A DNA stretch of 64,000 nt from Aquatica leii (GCA_035610365.1 CM069436.1:86429912-86493911); one strand, 5' to 3'. Shown: positions 46,801 through 59,200, counted from the first letter of the stretch. The notes: generated by a model not told the origin, from the sequence alone. Numbers and translations: made by a program.

Positions 46801-47900
46801 AAAATTAAACTAAGATCCCCAGGATTTCTGTGAGGCTATCTATAACAGTAAAAGATTTTGGATTTGATGTTTGTGTCTGCTGACCAAAGTTAGTAGAACA
46901 GCGGCAGGCATTGTTTTTCAGTGTTGGTTCTTGCTACCATACTACAGGTTACGCCGCGATTCCAACCGCAGTCAAAGTAAACAGAATTGTACCGGCTCAG
47001 TTAGTGAAACTGCGTACTAAGGTACCCTATCTACCCTCCTATACACCACCTAGAAACGCACCCGATAGATAACTCATTTTATGGGAGGTTAATGTGTTAA
47101 TGTCTTTACTATTAAACCAGACTAGAAAAATCCATTCCTGATATGAGTATTATGTTGGCATATACACCCTATTTTGTTCTACCAATTTTTTCAATTAATT
47201 CTTTGAAACTAATTGCTTTAAAATAAGTTTATACAACAAACTGCAGTTAAAAGTCGTAGTTACACTTAACTTTTAGTTAACTTTTTGTTGTTTAGATAAA
47301 AGATTAAAACATCCACTTTTCTTGGGTTTGGATTCAAACCACAGTTCATAAAATAATTGCTCAAAATCATTTATTCATTTGTAAAGGTTTTGTTCCAATT
47401 TCTAAATTTTAATGTTAAAAGACCAGTGCAATGTTATCCGAGTAAATAAACTTTCTACGTGTACTCTGTAAGACGTCACGAATACAGATGTTAAAAATAA
47501 TTGAAGATCACACTGATTCTGGAGGCACTGAGCGTTGTTTAATATTATGATCTTACTCATCTCAGTGCCATTGTTAGCCTTAAAAAATTGTTTATTGAGC
47601 ATATTGTGTAATAAGTTTAGAAATCTTGACATCGAACAAACTGTATCATAAGTAGCAGTAACATCCACAAAAACAGCTGATAATTTCTTCTTTTTTAAAA
47701 AAACCGTTTTTAATATGAGCCGTTAACGCTAAGACTTAACCATAGCAGCTTCTACCTACTCAAAATCCGACATGCTCTAAAAGTAGGGTGCTGCGGGTAT
47801 TTATGATTTTAAAGGTAATCTTTTCCAAATATTTTTGTGGCATTCTAAATGGGTTTACATAGAGTACTTTTTAGTAAATTTAGTAGAATTCTTTGCAACA
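46800..47900 (-). pseudogene. Second minus-strand LINE RT fragment
   Basis: Near 47760 the frame EHVGF followed by GRSC resembles the QAGFRPGRSC block, and FVDVTATYDTV near 47675 is the first catalytic RT block (usually F-D-L-T-A-A-Y-D-T-V). FLNLLHNMLNKQFF near 47615 and a decayed NNG-LNN-Q segment near 47560 follow. The YADD box was not found. This is a different LINE lineage from the R1-like copy to its left: its AAYDTV-type block belongs to the Jockey-like pol group. Highly degenerate. Confidence 0.6.
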
Positions 47901-48410
47901 TTGAAAAAGTATATTATTTACCTGCTTTTGCTTACTGAGGTCAGAAACAGTTATATAGACCCTAACCAAGAATAAAGAAAGTTTTATTTACTAATATGCA
48001 TTTGGATTCCGTGTTTGCAGTTTGCGAAATTTAAATTTGAATATCGAGTTTTACTGCAACGTAATTGTATTATCAGGTAAATGCCTATTAATTTTCTTAT
48101 TTTTTATTTTTGCATCATGTTTTCTAAATATGGAAAAGCAAAAAGTGATTTTGTAAATTATTTATTTTAACGCCACGAGTACACCCTAAATTCGATGTTT
48201 AACGTTTACAAAATAATTCAAAGAAATTTCAACGGTCATCACTAATAAGAAACATAAATTAAAGAAATGCTTTTATTTACGTAACTATGGTCAATAAATC
48301 ACAAACCACACATTTTCAAAAATATATAAGCAAATATATGCAAAAAACAGTATCTAAAATTTGTTTAAATATATCCTTATAAAATCTTAAGCATTCGCTG
48401 TTGTTATGTC
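47900..48410. other. AT-rich stretch without genes
   Basis: Nothing recognised. Confidence 0.35.
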
Positions 48411-48504
48411 TATGATTATAAGCGACTTTCGGCTTAGACGGCGTCGTAGTTAAACACCCAGACTTAGGCTTGGTCCTATAGTCTCTTCTTGAGAAGAGAC
48501 TCAA
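48411..48504 (+). repeat. Truncated copy of the inner palindromic MITE
   Basis: ATGATTATAAGCGACTTTCGGCTTAGACGGCGTCGTAGTTAAACACCCAGACTTAGGCTTGGTCC is nearly identical to the arm at 650-720. It ends in a short hairpin (GTCTCTTCTTGAGAAGAGAC), as if the middle was deleted and the arm folded on the start of the other arm. Confidence 0.8.
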
Positions 48505-48569
48505 GTCTATTATTATTATTTAGCATAATAAAGTAAGTGCAGATAAAAAAATTCATGCCAAAGAACTGA

Positions 48570-49600
48570 AATAAGGCAATTATTTGCTCATTGTATAAAA
48601 AAGAGGCACATCCCTGCTAAATGTAGCTTATAAAATATTCAATAAACTCTTAGAGAGAAAATTGTATCTTCATATGGAAAAAAAGTGGGAAAATGTAAAT
48701 GTGGATTTAGAAAAAACAGATCAACAATAGATCAGATAATCACTTTAAAACAAGCGCTAGAGAAATTCTATGAATACAACATAAATTTACACCACTTATT
48801 TATACATTTTAAGCAAGCATACGACTCTATAATTAGTAAAAAGTTATATAAAGTAATGGAAAATTAAAAAACGCCTTGAAACAAAAAGATTCAATATCAA
48901 CAACGTTATTTAACATAGTTCTAAAAAAATACAAATCCATCTAACGGGAAGCATCTCGAATAAGGGCAATCAAATAGCATATACCGACGACATATAATAA
49001 GCAGGAAAAGAAAAGATTTAGAAGAAATATACCAAAACTTCAAAGAAGCAGTAAAAGACAACGGACTAAAAGAAAATAAAAAAAAACAAAAGTGATGTAC
49101 ACCTCTGAAACACGAAAATTGACGAAAAAGAAAAAAAAAACATGCTACACACTTGAGAACAAAAAATATATAGTCCAGCATGTAAAAATAATATATGCAG
49201 AATAAGAACAAATACAGAATTAATGGCACTATTTGTTGGCGAAGTATATCCAAGAAAATGAAAAGTAGGTGAATAAGTTTAAAAGAACATATTCAGCGTA
49301 TGTAAAACAAAAGAACTGTTAAACGAGCGTTACATGAAGAAATGAAAGATAAGAGAAACAATGGGCGACCAAGCAACAGATGGGTGAACATAGTAGAAAT
49401 GGACTTAAGAGAAATAGCTATGCAGAATTGGAAACAAAAAACAGAAAATAAAAAAGAATGGTTAGAAATAGTAAGGAGGGCGAATAAGAAATGAGGAACT
49501 AGCCTGGTTACCCTAGAAAAGCGATGACATTGAAGGGGCTGTGAAGTCACAGAGGAGAAGAAGAAGATAAAGAAGAAGAAATCTTCCATTCATTATTCTT
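48570..49600 (+). pseudogene. RTE-like LINE fragment with GAAGAA 3' tail
   Basis: Contains a decayed block ending YKIFNKLLERKLYLHMEKK near 48630, then CGFRKNRSTIDQIITLKQAL near 48700 and INLHHLFIHFKQAYDSIISK near 48782, the first catalytic RT block with histidine replacing the usual aspartate. The YADD region is a scrap near 48980. The C-terminus has KDKRNNGRPSNRWVNIVEMD near 49345 and DLREIAMQNWKQKTENKKEW near 49400. It ends in GCTGTGAAGTCACAGAGGAG followed by an AAGAAGAAG repeat, a tail usual for this LINE group. The middle of the RT is deleted. Inactive. Confidence 0.8.
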
Positions 49601-52560
49601 AGTTATTTCTGTCTTTATTTATATTCTTTAATAATTAACTATACGTTCACTTTACCCTAAGCTCTTATCCACGTTATCCGGTGTGTTAAACAAAGCGGAT
49701 AGAGGCATACGTAATATAATTAATAATAAAATAATAAAAACTGTAATAAATACTGATTTATATTTAGTAATTGTTTTATTTCTATTTATCAGTTCTCTTC
49801 CCACAACCCGCTAAATATTAAGATGTCTCGTTTGCTTAAACTTCCCCTATAAATTTCAATGCTAAACTCTTCGATCTAGAAGATTGGATAAATTTTAAAC
49901 TAATTTTTTATTTTGTATTTGTAAAATTGTAACGTCCCGTTTGAATTCATTACATTAAAATTCAATTTTACATTCATTTATTTTTTGCAACTAATATTGC
50001 ACGTAAATTTATTCAGTTTGACAACGTCGCGTTGTATTTCGGAGGCGTCTGCGTAGTGGACTTGAGTTAAGCTTCCATTTTCCGTTTGAGCAATCTCACG
50101 CAGTTCACGTGTGTGATGCGAGGAAGACAAAATTTTCTTGAATATGGCGTAAAAACCTATGTAATTTAATTTTTATTCATTCCATCTAATTATTGTGACT
50201 TCGCAATATTGCGCAATAGTTAAGACAAAGGAATCTATTTTGAAGGCCGTTGTTGTTATGCAGCGGTCTTTTCTTTTTATTGGATCTTTTCGTTTATTGG
50301 ATTTTTATTCTGGATCCTTTCTTTTTGGTTTTGTCGTTTAATTACTGGATTTTTCGTTAATGAAGTTTATTATACATTGATAATTCATGCTTGCTGGTAT
50401 GTTTTGAAATCTACATTCCTTTAGAAGAATTTTATCACAAGAACAAAGTATGTGCTAAAAATAGAAGATATCCGATAACGTTATATTAAACATGGTGAGT
50501 CAACTAAAATTAAGATACTGCATTTTATCTTCAAATAATTAAATTGTGTTATTAAAACTTTGCACTCATAACAAATCAAACGTTCACGACATTTGCATTT
50601 AATATCAATAATTAACAATTAGATGTAAGATTTTACGCTTTTTATTCATCACCAATAGGTGGTTGGCGTCCAAATACTTTATTTTAAATCCTGTTTTATT
50701 TCTAATGTGTTTAATTCAAATATTGTTCTTTAATGTAAATAGTTAATTAAGTATAGGTAATAAATTTAAGTAGTTCACATCTTTGTAATTATTTCCATTC
50801 AACCCATCACCTTGAGGTCTGTGCTTACGATTGCTTGCCGTGGTCAAATTATTATTTTGCATTCATTAAATGTATTTTTACTTTTAATTATACATTCTTT
50901 ATTCCGTCAATGTATTTTTTGTTACAAAATTAGTTTTTATAAAACATAGAAAATGAAATCTTTTAGTTGCTTTTTTAAGACGTAATTAACCAAAGAACAA
51001 AACCGATTGTAAATTAATCGTTCAAAAGTTTATAACCGACATTGTGTAAGTTCAGATAATTTTTTTTTATTCTGGTTTTCAAGATTTGATTTTGAAATTT
51101 TCACAATTCGTTCAGCAATTTTCTCAGAATCTAAATTTTAGGTTTGTGTATAAAATGTGTTGAGTTGTAGAGTGTTCTGCATCCGTTTAATTATGTAAAA
51201 TACAAGTTTTCTAAAGTATTTTGCCATCATTGTTTTTCCATTCATCTAATCTCTTTTCAGAAGAAGATCAGCTTCAATTTTTCCAGATTTACTTTCGGTA
51301 ATCTTTAAGAACCCGTTTTGTTCTTATATTTATAACTAATCTAGAAAAACAATTATTAGTTTTAGTTTTTTATCTAAATTTATCTTAAATTTGTAGATTT
51401 CGATATAGTAATCTTCTATTTCGTGTTTTATGTCATTCTTGTTTAAGATGTTTGTTTTCGATTTTTACACCTGTGTGTTCTTATAATTTTTTGGTTTTTT
51501 ATTTTATTTAGAATGTTGAGTTTTATGCTTATACGTACAATTTATTTCATTTTTTGTGTTATAATCAAGAAAAGCAATTAAAAAATTTACGGTTTGAACA
51601 AGTTAGACTGAAACTAAAACACAAAAAAAAACAAAAATTTATTCTAAAATGCCACATACCATAAAGACTACTAAAATGATCTACAATTAAATGTTTTACA
51701 GAAAAATTAAATTATATACACTTCTAACAAAATTTGTCACAAGGAAAAAACGTGTAATATTACGTTAATATTTTTTTATCAAAATCTATAGTATTACACG
51801 CAATAGTCCTATTTTTATCAACATTCGCAAAAGATTGTAACAAAAAAATTATTAGAATAAAATAGAAATAAAATATTAAAAATTTCGTTGTACCTAAAAT
51901 CGTGTTTATCTAAGTTTTATTCAAAAGCTAATTTTAGTTGTCATCCTCTTCAAAGTTGCTAAAGTAAAGAAATAATTACTTCATCGTAGATTCAGATTAA
52001 TACAAGGTATGCATATTTACTCGAATATTGTAAAGGAAATTATAAATAATTTATAATTTTTTTTAGAAAATCTAATCAAAAAATAGCAACTACTTAACGT
52101 CATTACGTTTGACTAAAACCTCGTTTGATGAACGGATTATACTCAAAAAAATTTAATTTATGCGTTTTACAACCCACAACCTTTCGACGATCAATAGACT
52201 TAAATCTAAACTTTGCAAAGTTAAATTTTGTAACCCGATTAAGCTTTATATCTTTCAATTTATTACCTAATGACCCGCAAACCCTCCCCATACCTCAGTT
52301 ACATTTTATCGTCCGTTATTTTTTTATACATTTTTTTACTTTCTTGTGTAATTGAAATTTCAAATTTGTTTAAGTCGATTATAAATAATGAAGTGTATGG
52401 GTCAAATCCTGTTAGAATGTGCATTAAAAAACTTTTGATTTGTAATTTAACTACATTAGCGTAGAATATGACACCATTATACAGATAACTCAGCAAAGTT
52501 TGTTCAAAATTCAAAGATTTTCAAGTTTCAGGTTCTATATTAGCACATTCCCAATTAGAT
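49600..52560. other. Long AT-rich stretch, no assignable gene
   Basis: No TE domain could be read. A GC-richer island at about 50020-50150 contains CACGTG and other CG dinucleotides and ends in an ATG-containing ATATGGCG. It could be an untranslated first exon or promoter of an unseen gene, but nothing confirms this. Overlapping frames at 52103-52355 on both strands have no recognisable domain. Confidence 0.3.
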
Positions 52561-53030
52561 CCTTTTATATTGCGCTGTTCCAAGTCATCGGTTTGTGACG
52601 GTCATAGTTTGTCAGTTTTTTCCGAAACATGTTTTTTCATAGTGCTATTAAAGTTATCATACTTTCTGATTTTAATAGCTTTCCTATAGGTATAATCTAA
52701 TTTAGAAGTTACGGGATTTGGCTAAAATTGTTTTGTGCTCAAATTTAATAGTACGTCCGGTGACTAAAAATGCTCTCTAATAGCCAATCTGATGTCTCTT
52801 TTCGTGTCCGCCTGGTGTTATCCTATTCGTGTAATGATGTTGCGTTCTGTTTGTCTTACATATGCCAGTCCGCACGTGCATCTTTTGAGTAGTGCAATTG
52901 TTTTCTTCAATTTTGAAAAGCACCTTCGTCGTATTAAAGACAATTTTGATGATTTTAGTCTTAAGCATATTAACTATTTTGTTCGTACAACAAAACTAAA
53001 ATGTTTATTTGCTGGTCACATCGCATAAAA
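52560..53030 (-). pseudogene. Penelope-like element C-terminus with GIY-YIG nuclease remnant
   Basis: On the minus strand, a basic linker (LRLKSSKLSLIRRRCFSKLK near 52960) leads to a decayed first motif, then CTCGLAYVRQTERNIITRIG near 52880 (corresponding to C-CGL-YIGQT-R, with G replaced by R), HQADTKRDIRLAIREHFLVT near 52815 and FEHKTILAKSR near 52745. This is the arrangement of the GIY-YIG endonuclease at the end of Penelope-like retroelements. The upstream RT was not found. The G-to-R change in the second motif and the stops indicate loss of function. Confidence 0.75.
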
Positions 53031-53039
53031 TAGCATCAA

Positions 53040-53160
53040 TAAATCTTGATTTGGAGACTATATAAAGACCGCAGACTAGTAGAACGCCCTCGATTGAAAT
53101 GGGTTGATGGCATAAAACTAACAGAACTAGAAGAATACATTCAAAAATAAATGTAAAGTA
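53040..53160 (+). pseudogene. LINE 3' end scrap
   Basis: ERPRLKWVDGIK near 53079 resembles the G-R-P-R-x-R-W-x-D end motif of RTE-like LINEs (compare 49350). Only about 100 bp survive. Confidence 0.45.
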
Positions 53161-53267
53161 CAGTAAAAACAAAAGATTTCGTGAGATTTGTAGTACGTGA
53201 CATCTTCCTTCTATTAACTGTCCTCAGTGCAAAACTGACTACTTCAAGCAATAACTTTAATACATAT

Positions 53268-53664
53268 TGAAATGTTCGCGTTATTGTGAAGTTCACGTTC
53301 ACAACTTATTATCAGCTTCCAGAACGTAGAATGTAGAAAATTCCAGGGATATAATAAATAATATATAAAAACGGTGCAAAGAGAACATAGGTGAGTTATT
53401 CGAAGTCGGAAGTGTTAAGAATATGTTTAAATAAATAAGTGATTAACGCGTGTGTTCGAGATAAATATAACAAAGTATAAACGTACGTGCTTTTAATGTA
53501 AACAAATGTCAATATTAAGATAAACAGAAGTTATCCGCAGAAATTATTTTTCGAGTGGTTGTAATATATAAATTAGTGTAAGCGTTTTTCCTAAATATCG
53601 TTCGTGTAATTATTAACGTGTAAACATTTTGTGTATAATTAAATTAGTTTTAAAATTCGTTACA
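53268..53664 (+). repeat. Gypsy 5' LTR (copy B)
   Basis: Starts TGAAATGTTCG, ends CGTTACA. Contains a TATATAAAAACGG TATA-like box near 53372. The same block order occurs in the 3' copy at 59548. Confidence 0.85.
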
Positions 53665-53814
53665 TTGGTGATACAGGTGTGCGGTATCAAATAACAATTG
53701 TTTAGTTATTATAGCCGTTCCAGTTCGATAAAGAATCGTTACATAAATTTAGTGTTATGAAATATTTTATTGTTGTTTAAATTTATGCCGGTGACGCGGT
53801 TGCATGTTAAAATG

Positions 53815-54960
53815 GATTCAAAGTTATTTAAATTTTTCGAATCAATAAAAAATGATCAAGAAAATCTAGAAAAAAAAATTGGAAGTTTAAAAGGAGAAAT
53901 ACGAGCAAACATGGAAAATCAAATAGATTATTGAGGAACAAATACAAGTTAGTGTAGGAAATCAAATCAAAATTGTTCAAGAGGAAACTCAATCAGATAT
54001 GTTAAATTTAAAAGAAGAAATATGCGAAGTTCTAGAAAACGGCAAACAATCTATGAATGAGAAAATAGACACAAAAGAGGACAAATTAAAAGACAGAATG
54101 AAACTGCTTGAAGAAAAAGTAAATCGAATAAATTGTCACGGCGAATAAAGCGTCACAAACGAAGATTTAATAATGGACTATAAAGAAAAAACCACTCACA
54201 GATTTAAAGTTGTACCTCCAAATTTTGATGGTAAACTACTACAAACAATTTGAAGTCGCAACTACAGCTAATGGTTAGAGCAACAAACAGAAAGCGACGT
54301 CTTTAATAGTGTCTTTACGTAGAAAAGTGCTTAAAGTCTTATAGACTGTTCCTGACAACCTGCATGAAAATTACGAACTCTTAATTTCGCGTTTAAAAAT
54401 GAGATATGGAGATGCTCATGTTCAACAAGTGTACCGAGCTCAAATTAAAAATCGGGTTCAGAAAGCTGCCAAAAGTCTTCAAGAATTTGAGGCTGACATG
54501 ACCAGATTAACACGGTTTGCGTATTCTACAGTACCAGATACCTTGTTAGAGCAGTTAGAAATTCAAACCTTTTTAGACGGCCTCCGAGACAGCGAAACAA
54601 AGCAGACTCTCCGGTTAGCTCGAATAAGACGTTGGAAAACGCCTTAATCCATGCTTTAGAGTTTAAAACGGCGAAACAGGCGTCACACCAAGGCAGCCAT
54701 AAGCTACGTTGTGCTGCAAAAATACCCTCGCACACAGAAGAAAGCATTGAACAAATAGTACTAGTACCAGCAGTAGCTCGAGAAAGAGAAGTGACGTGCT
54801 GAAACTGCGGTGAATCAGGTACGTCCACATCGTACTAAGCCCAAAAAGAAGACAAGAACAGCGCTCAAAAATTTTGAACAAATTGACCAAAAGAGACAAA
54901 AACTAATCTCATCTAGTCATGTTCCGATATTAACATTCAAATGGCATTACCTATGGAACA
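53815..54960 (+). pseudogene. Gypsy gag (copy B)
   Basis: Starts ATGGATTCAAAG with a long lysine/glutamate-rich, coiled-coil-like N-terminus to about 54130. The capsid-like core follows: KATSLIVSLR (frame-broken, near 54290), LISRLKMRYGDAHVQQVYRA near 54379, KSLQEFEADMTRLTRFAYST near 54471 and IQTFLDGLRDSETKQTLRLA near 54560. A zinc knuckle beginning CWNCGESG (near 54797, after one frame change) precedes a basic tail. A stop near 53932 and shifts at about 54240 and 54620 break it. Gag forms the particle and binds genomic RNA in intact relatives. Confidence 0.85.
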
Positions 54961-54974
54961 ATTGCATAGCATTT

Positions 54975-56477
54975 TGTTACGTTTTTTTCATTAGTAACGT
55001 TCTTGAATAAACGCACCAGTTAATAATTTATTTACTAATTTTTTGCAATGTAAATATTAAATTTGCCTCTACAGTGAGATACGGGTTTAGACTAAGAGTA
55101 TAGGTTGCCAAATGTCTTAATCGCATTTGGCCGGTTCTTGTAGATTTTTCACTGCGTTGTTATGCACACGTAGTTTTAACGCTGCAGTAAAGTTTGATTT
55201 AAATGGTTAATTCTTAGCCTAGTGAGTTTTCTAAACCAAATTTTATTGTGTTTCTAAATTAGAGAAAATGTTACAAAGGGTTTTTTTCTTTTGGTTGCTT
55301 CCTGAATTTTGTAACCGTTTCCGAACAAAAGGTGAATGATGGCGGGTGAAAGTCGAGGACTTCGTACATCTTTCTTTCTTCGATGCTAAAAGGCAGGCGA
55401 GTGATGTTGTGTGACGTAATATAATCATTGCGATTGTAATTACGATTTCTGATAGACAATTTGTCTATAATTTTCTGTGGTTTGATTTGGAATGCTTACT
55501 GCGTAGGATCGCTATCTACGGGATGTTTTTGGAGGCAGTCTATAGAAAATTTACCCCGCTAATTCTTAAGTTAAGTAAACGTAACGTCAATTATTAGATT
55601 GTATAAGTAAACTGATGTATTGCTGTAAATTTGGTTATGTTCTAACCTACATTAAGTGCGAAATATGGTACCGTTTTACTTTTGTGTTTTAGCTATTTTT
55701 TTCTCTGGAGATTGATGACTACAGGAACTTGGACAGAGCTCTGGACTAGGAACCACACGATCTACAGGTATATGTAAACCAGTGTTACATGCGGCTCGAG
55801 TAAGGTAGTATCCTACCTTCTTACATTTTATGTAGCGTTAATTGCTTTCAATTTCACTTTTGGTCATTCGATTTTGACTAGGCCCAGTTTGCGAAGACAT
55901 CTTGATTGAGTGCACGTTTACTTAATTGTTGGGAAATTTTCCCCTTTTACTTAATTTTTTTTATTACTCTACGATTAGTTATTAAAAATTTGTTTCTACG
56001 ATTATTGCAACGAAGGAAATTACTCTCTATCGGCAGAAATTAATAACTTTTTAGTTTGTGTTACTGACTCTTATGTATTTAGAGTCCATATTATATTGTT
56101 TAATTTATACATATATTATTCTTATACCTATATATTGTTAAGTAGATTTACTGTTTTTGTAATAATAATAGGAAATTTGTTTTGGATTTTGATTGTATTG
56201 GTATCTAGGGTTTGGTAATTTTGCCAGAATTACAAGATTTGTTTTCAAAATAAACTACCTGGCGTCTATATCTTCGGGTCATTGCTAAATCTTTTAAGTT
56301 TATGTGGTTTTTTTTTTAGATTATGTAAGCAACCACCAAATACGACTGCATTATTACTTGCTACCTACTTCCCCTCTCCCTCTGAGTTAGCGCAATATTC
56401 CTTTACCATTAATTCCAACCGGGATTTAGCTGTGTTTATATTTACTACCCCACTGCGGCCGGTAGAGGTTTGTAATA
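54975..56477. repeat. Solo LTR-like insertion, 1503 bp, with ATTT target duplication, between gag and pol
   Basis: ATTT at 54971-54974 and 56478-56481 flanks a segment beginning TGTTAC and ending GTAATA. Left and right host pieces join cleanly: CCTATGGAACAATTGCATAGC and TATCTTGATGGGAAGATCAATAG are contiguous in gypsy copy A near 42250-42280. It shares the TGTTAC start with the solo LTR at 36640 but not its body. A 62-codon minus-strand frame near 55271-55459 has no recognisable domain. Orientation is undetermined. Confidence 0.7.
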
Positions 56478-56484
56478 ATTTATC

Positions 56485-57240
56485 TTGATGGGAAGATCAA
56501 TAGAAGAAGTGTTCAGTTACTGGTTGACACGGGAGCGATGAAGACCATCATTCGTCCGGATATATTACGAGAAGATGAGAAGACATTACCAGTAACAGTA
56601 AGACTTCAAACGGCGACGAGCGAACAAAAAACCCACTCACGGACAAGACAAAGTAACCATTGGTTTGGAAAATGTAGTACTCAACCATCATGTACTAGTA
56701 ACCTCCATTACGGAAGAAGTTGTCCTGGAAATGGACGTTATAAAGAAGTATGGGTTCCATTTAGAAATGAAAAACAATGTCCTGAAGGTTAACAATGAAG
56801 AAATTCCTTTTCAGTCGTCAGAGAAGGCAGCCGTACAAGTCTTATTGTCTTGTCTTGGTAAAGACGTGACTTTGCCTGCTGATGACACGCCTGGACGTAA
56901 ATCTCCGGAAAAGCTACATTTGCTCGATTAAATCAATGGAAGGCAACTTAGTTGAAAAAGGACTACTTGTTGGCAGAACTTTAGTACAAGTGAAAAACAC
57001 GATTCCAGTAAGGATCTTAAACGTCAACTCCAGTAACATTGAAAAAGAAGATTGTTGTACGCCAGTGTCTCAAAATCTAAGATGCATGAATTCTAACAAA
57101 CAGTCGTCGCCAAAGAAGTGCCCACAACATCTATTAGACCTTCTTACCTCTAAATGTCTAAACCTCAACCAAGACCAGCTGGCTAAAGTTAAAGTGTTGA
57201 TCCAGCAGTATCAAGATGTGTTCGCGTTGGAAAGTGGTTC
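56485..57240 (+). pseudogene. Gypsy protease and start of pol (copy B)
   Basis: LLVDTGAMKTIIRPDIL near 56514 carries the D-T-G active-site triad of retropepsin. The strand-forming TSITEEVVLEMDVIKKYGFH near 56701 is the family's protease C-terminal strand region. Then come the connection segment and the start of the RT (LAKVKVLIQQYQDVFALESG near 57181). The reading needs at least two frame changes (near 56590 and 56890). In intact relatives the protease cuts the gag-pol product. Confidence 0.8.
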
Positions 57241-58150
57241 CAAATAAAGAACTAACGTGGTAAAGCATAAAATTAATACAGGAGACGCTCGGTCGATACG
57301 ACAACATCGACACCAACTTTCTTTAGCAAAAGCCCAAGGATCGTAAAAAAACGGCTTTTAAGATCGTAACTGGTTTGTGGCAGTTCACTGTGATGTCCTT
57401 TGACCTGTGTAACGCTCTTGCAACGTTCTAACGTTTGGAAGACGTGTTTTAATTACTTAAACGGCGTGATCGTAGTTCGAAGGTCGTTTGAAGAACACTT
57501 GACCAACTTAATATAAGTGTTCCAGCGACTGCGAAGTACAAACCTGAAAACGATCCAAAGAAGTGCCACGTATTTAAAAAGGAAGTACTATACCTTGGAC
57601 ACGGCGTATGTAGAGATAGAGTAAAGGCTGACCCAGACAAAATCCGAGCAGTGCAAGCATGGCCAAGACCAATCGACAAACATCAGGTCCGAAGTATTCT
57701 TGGGTTGTGCACCTATTATAGACAATTTGTAACCGGATTTGTCAATATTGCCAAACCTTTGACGAAATTGACCGCAAAAAGAACAGAATTTAGATGGAAT
57801 AAAAAATGCTTTCTATCAACTAAAACAGATCTTAGTAACTTCGCCCATTTTAAGTTATCTAAGAGAAGAGTGAAAATTTGTTTTGGGTACCGACGAAAGC
57901 TATCTGGTCATAAGCGCGGTCCTTTCGCAGATGCAAAATGGACAAAAAAAGTCAACGCGTATTTTAGTAAAGTTTTGTCTAAACCAAAAAGGAATTATTG
58001 CGTGACTAGGAAAGAGCTGTTAGTAGTCGTCAAATCCATAGAACACTGCTACAAATATTTGTATGGACAAAAATTTTTACTAAGGACGGACCACGCCGCT
58101 TTAAAATGGTTATTACAGTTCCATAACCCAGAAGAACAAGTAGCATGATG
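57240..58150 (+). pseudogene. Gypsy RT remnant and RNase H (copy B)
   Basis: RT finger and palm pieces are reduced to scraps (FTVMSFDLCNA near 57386) and the YxDD box is missing. The thumb and connection region are well preserved: IRAVQAWPRPIDKHQVRSIL near 57642, then YYRQFVTGFVNIAKPLTKL near 57716. RNase H shows a TDESYLVISAVLSQMQ segment near 57885 (first aspartate, different frame), the RKELLVVVKSIEHCYKYLYG block near 58010 and LRTDHAALKWL near 58080 (later aspartate). The stop ATGA at 58146 precedes the integrase. Dead by deletion. Confidence 0.8.
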
Positions 58151-59200
58151 GATCGAAAAACTGTAAGAGTATGACTAAGACGCAGAACACCGTGTCGGAA
58201 GCGTCATCGGAACGCTGATGCCTTGTCTAAAAAACAATGTTCGGCGGACAGCAGTCATTATTCGCGAATTGAAGGAAAAGTCGAATGCCTCCGAAGAGCT
58301 GCTCGGTTGATGACGAGTGGGAACCTGAGCAGTTGCGTCACGACCAAGAAAACGATCCCGAAATAAGACTATTCCTAAACTTGAAAGAAAACGCCCCACG
58401 ACCAACCTGGGAAGAAGTGAGTGTTTTGTGCAGAAACATCAAAGCGTACTGGGCGCAATGAGATTCTTTGATAGTAGAAGACGATCTTCTTAAACAATCC
58501 CTAGATAGTGTCGTAGGCACGGAAAACAGACAACAGTTGGTAGTGCAAAGAACCGGGTGTCACAAGTGTTGAAACATCTTCACGATGGTACATCAAGAGG
58601 ACACTGTGGCATAAAGAAGGCACTGAAAAAAGTTTAGGAAAGATTCTACTGGGTGAACTGCAAAAAGTACGTCATAAAAATAAGTGAGCGGTCTGCGTAT
58701 CAGGAAATGATCCAGCAAAATACCGCAAAGCACCGATAAAGCAGTACAATGTAGGAAATCCTTTAGAAAGAGTAGTGATTGACATCGCAGAGCCATTCCC
58801 AAAATCTGATGTAAAAAACAAATACATCCTGGTGGCGATGCATTATTTCACGAAATAGACGATAAACACGTTACGCAAGTTCAGGTCCAAACCAGAGTAA
58901 TAACTAGCAGAACCAGATATCAAGTCGAAAGAATGGACTTCAATAAGTTTATGAGCATGTAAGGAGGTTTTGGAAAGGCTAGGTTTGGAGTTACAACCGA
59001 AGAACAAGACTTGTTCCAAACACGAAAAAATTACGCCATCGCACATTGCGTGAGGGATTGCAGTCGTATTTAAAAAAAAGTTTGGACGGCTAGATGAACT
59101 ACGAAGACAACAACCGGCCATCGGCAAACGTTTTAAAACTATGTGGCGACAGACGCTTCGTTTTCTATCTGGTCACCAAGAAATACTCATGTAGAAAACC
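58150..59200 (+). pseudogene. Gypsy integrase remnant (copy B)
   Basis: The translation across three frames shows a zinc-binding remnant (a HDGTSRGHCGIKKALKKV-like stretch near 58581, and RFYWVNCKKYV near 58638), a core start (VVIDIAEPFPKSD-like near 58772, with glutamate in place of the usual glycine) and later core sequence to about 59130. Stops are dense. In intact relatives it inserts the cDNA copy. Confidence 0.65.

Noticed and set aside
48921-49589. Long minus-strand frames rich in phenylalanine and serine
   Set aside because: Antisense of the RTE-like LINE; the aromatic runs mirror poly-A and GAA repeats.
52103-52355. Overlapping frames on both strands suggesting a small gene
   Set aside because: No motif, no splice or start context, and similar coding appearance on both strands.
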